NCBI GenBank assembly: GCA_009731375.1
Contig: BJOX01000063.1
Location: forward strand, 414,762 to 451,941
Direction of reading: 5' to 3'
Length of the DNA: 37,180 nt
Source: Paulinella micropora
Lineage: Eukaryota > Cercozoa > Imbricatea > Euglyphida
Below the pieces are notes generated by a model that was not told the DNA's origin, made no database searches, and saw only the letters and a list, made by a program, of their open reading frames with translations. The position numbers and the translations under genes are program-made. Below are positions 33,986 to 37,180 of this stretch, in pieces. Numbering within the stretch: position 1 is the stretch's first letter; each line of letters begins with the position of its first letter.

Positions 33986-35797
33986 ATGTCTTCCGCCACC
34001 GTCGTCGTGCCCCCTGCTAGCAAGCAGCAAAAAGTCGCCACAGGCAAGAGAGCGCGCAACGGCCAGGAGATCGTGATTGATCCCGAGCACGCCCGCGCGA
34101 TCAATGCCCGCCCTTGCTGGACGCAGACGGTCATGGCGCCCGCCGCCGCGACCTCGGCGCTGAGCAACACTGCTTTTTTTAGCTTTATCCTCGAGAACAA
34201 CCAGTCCGGCGCGATCCACGATGCGACCCTGCGATTTAAGATCACGTTCACGACCAGCGGCAGCCAGCCGACCGACTCGCGTGTTTTGCCTACTACTCAG
34301 TGGTTCGAGCGTATCGAGTACATCGACCGCCTGACGGGCACCGAAATCGCGCGGTACCACGGCGACATGATGCACCTGATACTCAATACGCTGTCGCAAG
34401 AGGCCATCGACCAGATCGCCGACATGGTCAACATGGACCCCAAGACGGGCAAGGTCAGCGGCCGCCAGTGGGAGAACAACGACGAGCAGTACTTTTACTT
34501 GCCCCTTTTGCACACGTGGATCAACGGCATGGATTTGGACCTGAGCACGCTGCGTGGCGACCTCGAGATCCGGTTTTATCCCAGAGGTTCGATCTTCGTG
34601 GCGGCCCAGTCGGCGGTCAACGGCCAGCCCGCGCCCGCCGTGCCTTGCACTGCCAGCTTGAGCGAGATCCGCTTCATCACGGGCTGCACGCAGCTGCCGA
34701 ACGGGATGCGCCTGGGCCGGAGCCCGCAGAAGATGGGCAAGGTCGCCGAGCAGAAGTACGTCGACTTTGTGCAGTACACGGCCTACGCCCAGCGCATCAA
34801 GCCCTCCGACCGGTTGGCCATTGACCTGGACCAATTCTCGCACCACTCCGGTGGTCTGTTTGTCTTCATCCGCAAATCAGGCGACCAGACCTCGTACGGA
34901 GACGCCACGACCTACTACCCGCAGTACACGTACGACAACACGGGGCGCTTGATGACCTACGACATGTTGGGCGACGCGACGACAATCGACCTTGAAGACG
35001 TGCACGGCAGATCGCAGATGGGCGAAGGGACCCCGATCGACGAGCGCTTTTTCCGCGAGGAGACGATGGGCCAACTAGTGCGCAGCTCCTACCTGAAGTC
35101 CAACGGCGTGTACCTGATCCCGTTTTCCAACGACCCCAAGGCCATGTTAGACGGCGTGATGGACGGTTACAAGACCTTTGTCGGCAACCGCGAGCGCCTG
35201 GTGATCAACACCGGCCCCGCGCCGCGTGCCACGGCCATCACGCACAAGTACGGGCCCTTCTACGCCAACGGCGCGACCTTTGCCGCTTCCGACACCAACC
35301 GCCTGATCGTGGACTTCAAGGGAGTGACGGTGGCTATCCTCGATATCGACTCCGGCCTCACGTTTGCCAGAATTACCGACCGGCGCTACACTTCGCCTGC
35401 CACGGCCGCGCTGACGAACCTCAACACCGTGCTGGCTAGCTCAAGCTGGCTGCGCTCGTGCGGGGTCAAGATCAAGTTCAGCAACACACGAGCTGGCGCG
35501 TCCAACACGGTCGACTGGGAGGTCAGTGCAGCGATGGAGTACACCGCGTCCGTCACGGGCCTGAACGACCAGCCCATCATCTGGTCCCGCGGCGACGTTC
35601 ACCAGCTGAAGCTGAAGTTCCAGCAGGCGCCCGACGACACGGGACCCGCTTACAACGCCCAAGAAGAGATGGTTGTCACTGCCGTCACTTCGGGCAAACG
35701 CGGCGTTATTGATGGTCTCTATGACGTTACGATCTATTCAGCGTACTTCAAGTACTTGCATGAGAGCAATGGTAGCCTGGAGGTGGCTTCGGTCTAG
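33986..35797 (+). CDS. Major capsid protein, double-jelly-roll type (603 aa)
   Basis: The length and strand-rich pattern fit a double-jelly-roll major capsid protein of the PLV type. Features seen: an N-terminal basic NLS-like part (KQQKVATGKRARNG), NTAFFSFILEN, ATLRFKITFTTSG, WFERIEYIDRLTGTEIARY, and LRGDLEIRFYPRG as the end of the first barrel. The second barrel contains LAIDLDQFSHHSGGLFVFIR and ends with DGLYDVTIYSAYFKY. It would form the hexon-like trimers of an icosahedral capsid. It is the last large gene of the virion cluster. Exact subfamily cannot be set by eye. Confidence 0.82.
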   Translation: MSSATVVVPPASKQQKVATGKRARNGQEIVIDPEHARAINARPCWTQTVMAPAAATSALSNTAFFSFILENNQSGAIHDATLRFKITFTTSGSQPTDSRVLPTTQWFERIEYIDRLTGTEIARYHGDMMHLILNTLSQEAIDQIADMVNMDPKTGKVSGRQWENNDEQYFYLPLLHTWINGMDLDLSTLRGDLEIRFYPRGSIFVAAQSAVNGQPAPAVPCTASLSEIRFITGCTQLPNGMRLGRSPQKMGKVAEQKYVDFVQYTAYAQRIKPSDRLAIDLDQFSHHSGGLFVFIRKSGDQTSYGDATTYYPQYTYDNTGRLMTYDMLGDATTIDLEDVHGRSQMGEGTPIDERFFREETMGQLVRSSYLKSNGVYLIPFSNDPKAMLDGVMDGYKTFVGNRERLVINTGPAPRATAITHKYGPFYANGATFAASDTNRLIVDFKGVTVAILDIDSGLTFARITDRRYTSPATAALTNLNTVLASSSWLRSCGVKIKFSNTRAGASNTVDWEVSAAMEYTASVTGLNDQPIIWSRGDVHQLKLKFQQAPDDTGPAYNAQEEMVVTAVTSGKRGVIDGLYDVTIYSAYFKYLHESNGSLEVASV

Positions 35798-35845
35798 AAA
35801 ATTCTTAGATTGTGTATTCTAATTAAAGAGAGCATTAGTGAAAAA

Positions 35846-35974
35846 ATGGAGCCGCTCGTGGTGGCAATTATCACCGTCTCGATTGTAGGGGTGGCCGGTG
35901 GCCTCTGTATCGCTTTTTTCCCGGTCAGGTGTCCGGACGAGAGAGTGGTGGCACCGGCCGGCCCGGGCGCGTGA
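35846..35974 (+). CDS. Tiny single-pass membrane protein (42 aa)
   Basis: Begins MEPLVVAIITVSIVGVAGGL, one transmembrane helix, followed by a short Pro/Arg-rich tail. The ATG has the A-rich context (GTGAAAAAATG), and the preceding 48 bp hold a degenerate late-type motif (AAAATTCTTAGATTGTGT). Likely a small virion membrane peptide. Confidence 0.5.
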   Translation: MEPLVVAIITVSIVGVAGGLCIAFFPVRCPDERVVAPAGPGA

Positions 35975-36133
35975 GAAAAAGGAAATTTCCGTGAAACCAC
36001 ATAGCTTCATTTTTGCAGCTACAGCTATACACCACCCATTTTTTTTGGCTCGATTTTTTGCAAACCCGTGAAATTTTCAGCCAGCTACATTTTTGCAGCT
36101 GGTTCAAATTTCACGCAAAACCAGTGAAAATTG

Positions 36134-36159
36134 AACGAGCCAATATAAATTGGCTCGTT
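36134..36159. repeat. Perfect hairpin 1 (11-bp arms, 4-nt centre)
   Basis: Arms AACGAGCCAAT and ATTGGCTCGTT around ATAA. Confidence 0.85.
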
Positions 36160-36397
36160 GAAATTGTCTAAAAATTTCATGTAAAACCGGTTCGTGAAAA
36201 CGACACATGGACACGAGCGCTGGACCCGTGAAATTTTCGCAAAACCTCACTTTGATGTTTTGTGAAAATTCGACGGAAACCCCGGCCAGCGAAAATGGAT
36301 GGTCTGAAAAATGGTCCCGGCCCGGCCGAGTTCTTTAAAATCTTGAATCTCGAAATTTAAGAAAAGGGCTTTAAAAGGGAAACTGTAGCGCTGACCA

Positions 36398-36443
36398 GTG
36401 AAATTTGGTGACACGACAGATTTGTCGTGTCACCAAATTTCAC
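36398..36443. repeat. Perfect hairpin 2 (21-bp arms, 4-nt centre)
   Basis: Left arm 36398-36418 and right arm 36423-36443 are exact complements around GATT. The arms begin and end with the GTGAAATTT/AAATTTCAC that flanks the other hairpins. Confidence 0.9.
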
Positions 36444-36575
36444 GCAAAAGCCGGCTTATGAAATGGGTGGTCTAAAACAGACCCGGCCCGGCTGAGTTCT
36501 TTTGAATCTCGAGATTTGAAAAAAGGCAAAACGACCTGGGCACTAGTTCAGAATTTTACGCAAAACCAGTGAAAA

Positions 36576-36607
36576 TTCAACGAGCTCCATTCTTGGAGCT
36601 CGTTGAA
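36576..36607. repeat. Perfect hairpin 3 (14-bp arms, 4-nt centre)
   Basis: Arms TTCAACGAGCTCCA and its complement around TTCT. Confidence 0.88.
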
Positions 36608-36679
36608 AATGTCGAAAATTTTCACGCAAAAGTCGACAAGGAAAATCAGTGGTTTGTAATCGTCCCGGCCCGGCCGAGT

Positions 36680-36704
36680 TCTTTCAAATCTCGATTTGAA
36701 ACAA
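36680..36704 (+). promoter_or_regulatory. Early-type palindromic promoter motif of the right-edge gene
   Basis: TTCTTTCAAATCTCGATTTG followed by AAACAAGG, about 60 bp before the ATG at 36765. CAAATCTCGATTTG is nearly symmetric and resembles the motif between the SSB- and PCNA-like genes. Confidence 0.5.
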
Positions 36705-36764
36705 GGCTTTTTAAAAAAGTAACGGCCACAAGCTGTGACACTGACACAATTCAGCCGAACGAAG

Positions 36765-37180
36765 ATGATGCAAGAGCAAAACGACAAGACTGTGACCACC
36801 GGCGCCACCGCCAACGATGCCATCAAGGCAAACCCATTGCTCATGGGTTTACAAGAGACTGACTTTCAAAAGCTTGTCGCCCGTCGACAGGACGGGTTCT
36901 TTTCTGTCACTGACGCTATTGCAGCATTCAAAGATTGTTCTGACAAGGAGGCACGACGCACTTACACAAGAATTAAGTCAAACATCGACGGGCTCGGTAT
37001 CAGCCAGTCATTCAGAAAGGTGGTGTTCACAAGGGCTGATGGCAGACGAGGTAACCCAGTCGACTGCCTGCCATTTGACAAGCTGCTCCAGGTATTAGCT
37101 TTGATACCCGGGGAAAGAGCAAAACAGCTGCGGTCGGAGCAGGCCAATATTGCAACCAGGGCGGTGGTCGGGGACGAGGA
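36765..37180 (+). CDS. Partial gene, viral/algal regulatory-type domain (3' end beyond window)
   Basis: Open from ATGATG at 36765 to the window edge (138 codons). Residues ~46-95 (GFFSVTDAIAAFKDCSDKEARRTYTRIKS) resemble the start of a Bro/KilA-N-like or related DNA-binding module. Then comes CLPFDKLLQVLALIPGERAKQLRSEQANIATR, which recalls a domain of the form L-L-x-I-x-x-L-P-G-x-x-A-x-x-F/L-R found in proteins of large DNA viruses and algae. Function not known; a regulator is a guess. It is preceded by the repeated hairpin region and an early-type motif. Confidence 0.6.
   Translation, partial: MMQEQNDKTVTTGATANDAIKANPLLMGLQETDFQKLVARRQDGFFSVTDAIAAFKDCSDKEARRTYTRIKSNIDGLGISQSFRKVVFTRADGRRGNPVDCLPFDKLLQVLALIPGERAKQLRSEQANIATRAVVGDE

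Larger units (their letters stand above)
35975..36763. repeat. Repeated regulatory region: three diverged units with hairpins
   Basis: No gene seen. Three units (about 36121-36390, 36391-36565, 36566-36722) each contain CCAGTGAAA, a perfect hairpin, TTTCA(C/T)G(C/T)AAAA, a (GG)TCCCGGCCCGGC(C/T)GAG-like segment (CCCGGCCCGGC in all), TTCTTT and a CTCGA-centred palindrome, then AAGG. A partial imperfect unit lies at 36066-36120. The last unit ends just before the gene at 36765, so the units look like amplified promoter modules. Confidence 0.75.

Noticed and set aside
1-37180. tRNA genes
   Set aside because: I saw no convincing cloverleaf with T-loop signature by eye; a tRNAscan run would be decisive.

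Overview
The window looks like part of a eukaryotic double-stranded DNA virus genome, either a viral contig or a provirus on a protist or algal scaffold. Its packaging and capsid genes (double-jelly-roll-type major capsid protein, FtsK/HerA-type packaging ATPase) belong to the Bamfordvirae style of virus. Replication is represented by a TV-Pol-like family-A polymerase fused to an origin-binding-protein-like SF2 helicase, as in polinton-like viruses (PLVs). The window also carries genes usually thought of as nucleocytoplasmic large DNA virus (NCLDV) genes: a VLTF3-like and a VLTF2-like late transcription factor, a sliding clamp, an ssDNA-binding-protein-like gene and ribonucleotide reductase R1. 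No family-B polymerase is visible. N gaps, satellites, microsatellites and a gene with two in-frame stop codons are compatible with an endogenous copy, but do not prove it.

Layout. 1-5.8 kb (minus strand): a very long fibre/adhesin gene that runs off the left edge and contains a 952-N gap, a small Cys-rich gene, a block of hairpin repeats, and a gene broken by in-frame stops. 6.3-7.2 kb (plus): an unrecognised protein with an NLS-like motif. 7.2-12.6 kb: 5.4 kb of repeat-rich, apparently non-coding DNA. It holds nine copies of an ~83-bp inverted-repeat module with a TATA-like core, an inverted pair of GTAGCCAG/CTGGCTAC arrays, two TA microsatellites, and a 588-bp higher-order satellite built from palindromic TGGTCC...GGACCA modules. 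12.65-25.4 kb: replication, nucleotide metabolism and transcription genes (TV-Pol/helicase, small membrane protein, R1, SSB-like, PCNA-like, VLTF2-like, VLTF3-like, tyrosine recombinase/protelomerase-like, one unknown). 25.4-27.4 kb (minus): a gapped F-box/zinc protein and the packaging ATPase. 27.4-36.0 kb (plus): a compact virion cluster of eleven or twelve genes ending with the major capsid protein and a tiny membrane protein. 36.0-36.76 kb: three diverged repeat units with perfect hairpins, then the start of a gene that runs off the right edge.

How it fits together. Most genes of the virion cluster, and the fibre gene, are preceded by a similar A-tract plus T/C-rich motif within about 50 bp of the ATG, a plausible late promoter read with the VLTF2/VLTF3-like factors. 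A different palindromic TTTAAATCTCGAATCTCG-type motif sits before the SSB/PCNA pair and the right-edge gene, a plausible early promoter. NLS-like basic motifs near the N-termini of several likely virion proteins suggest a nuclear stage. The most striking single gene encodes three tandem WH2-type actin-binding motifs behind a proline-rich tract, inside the virion cluster.
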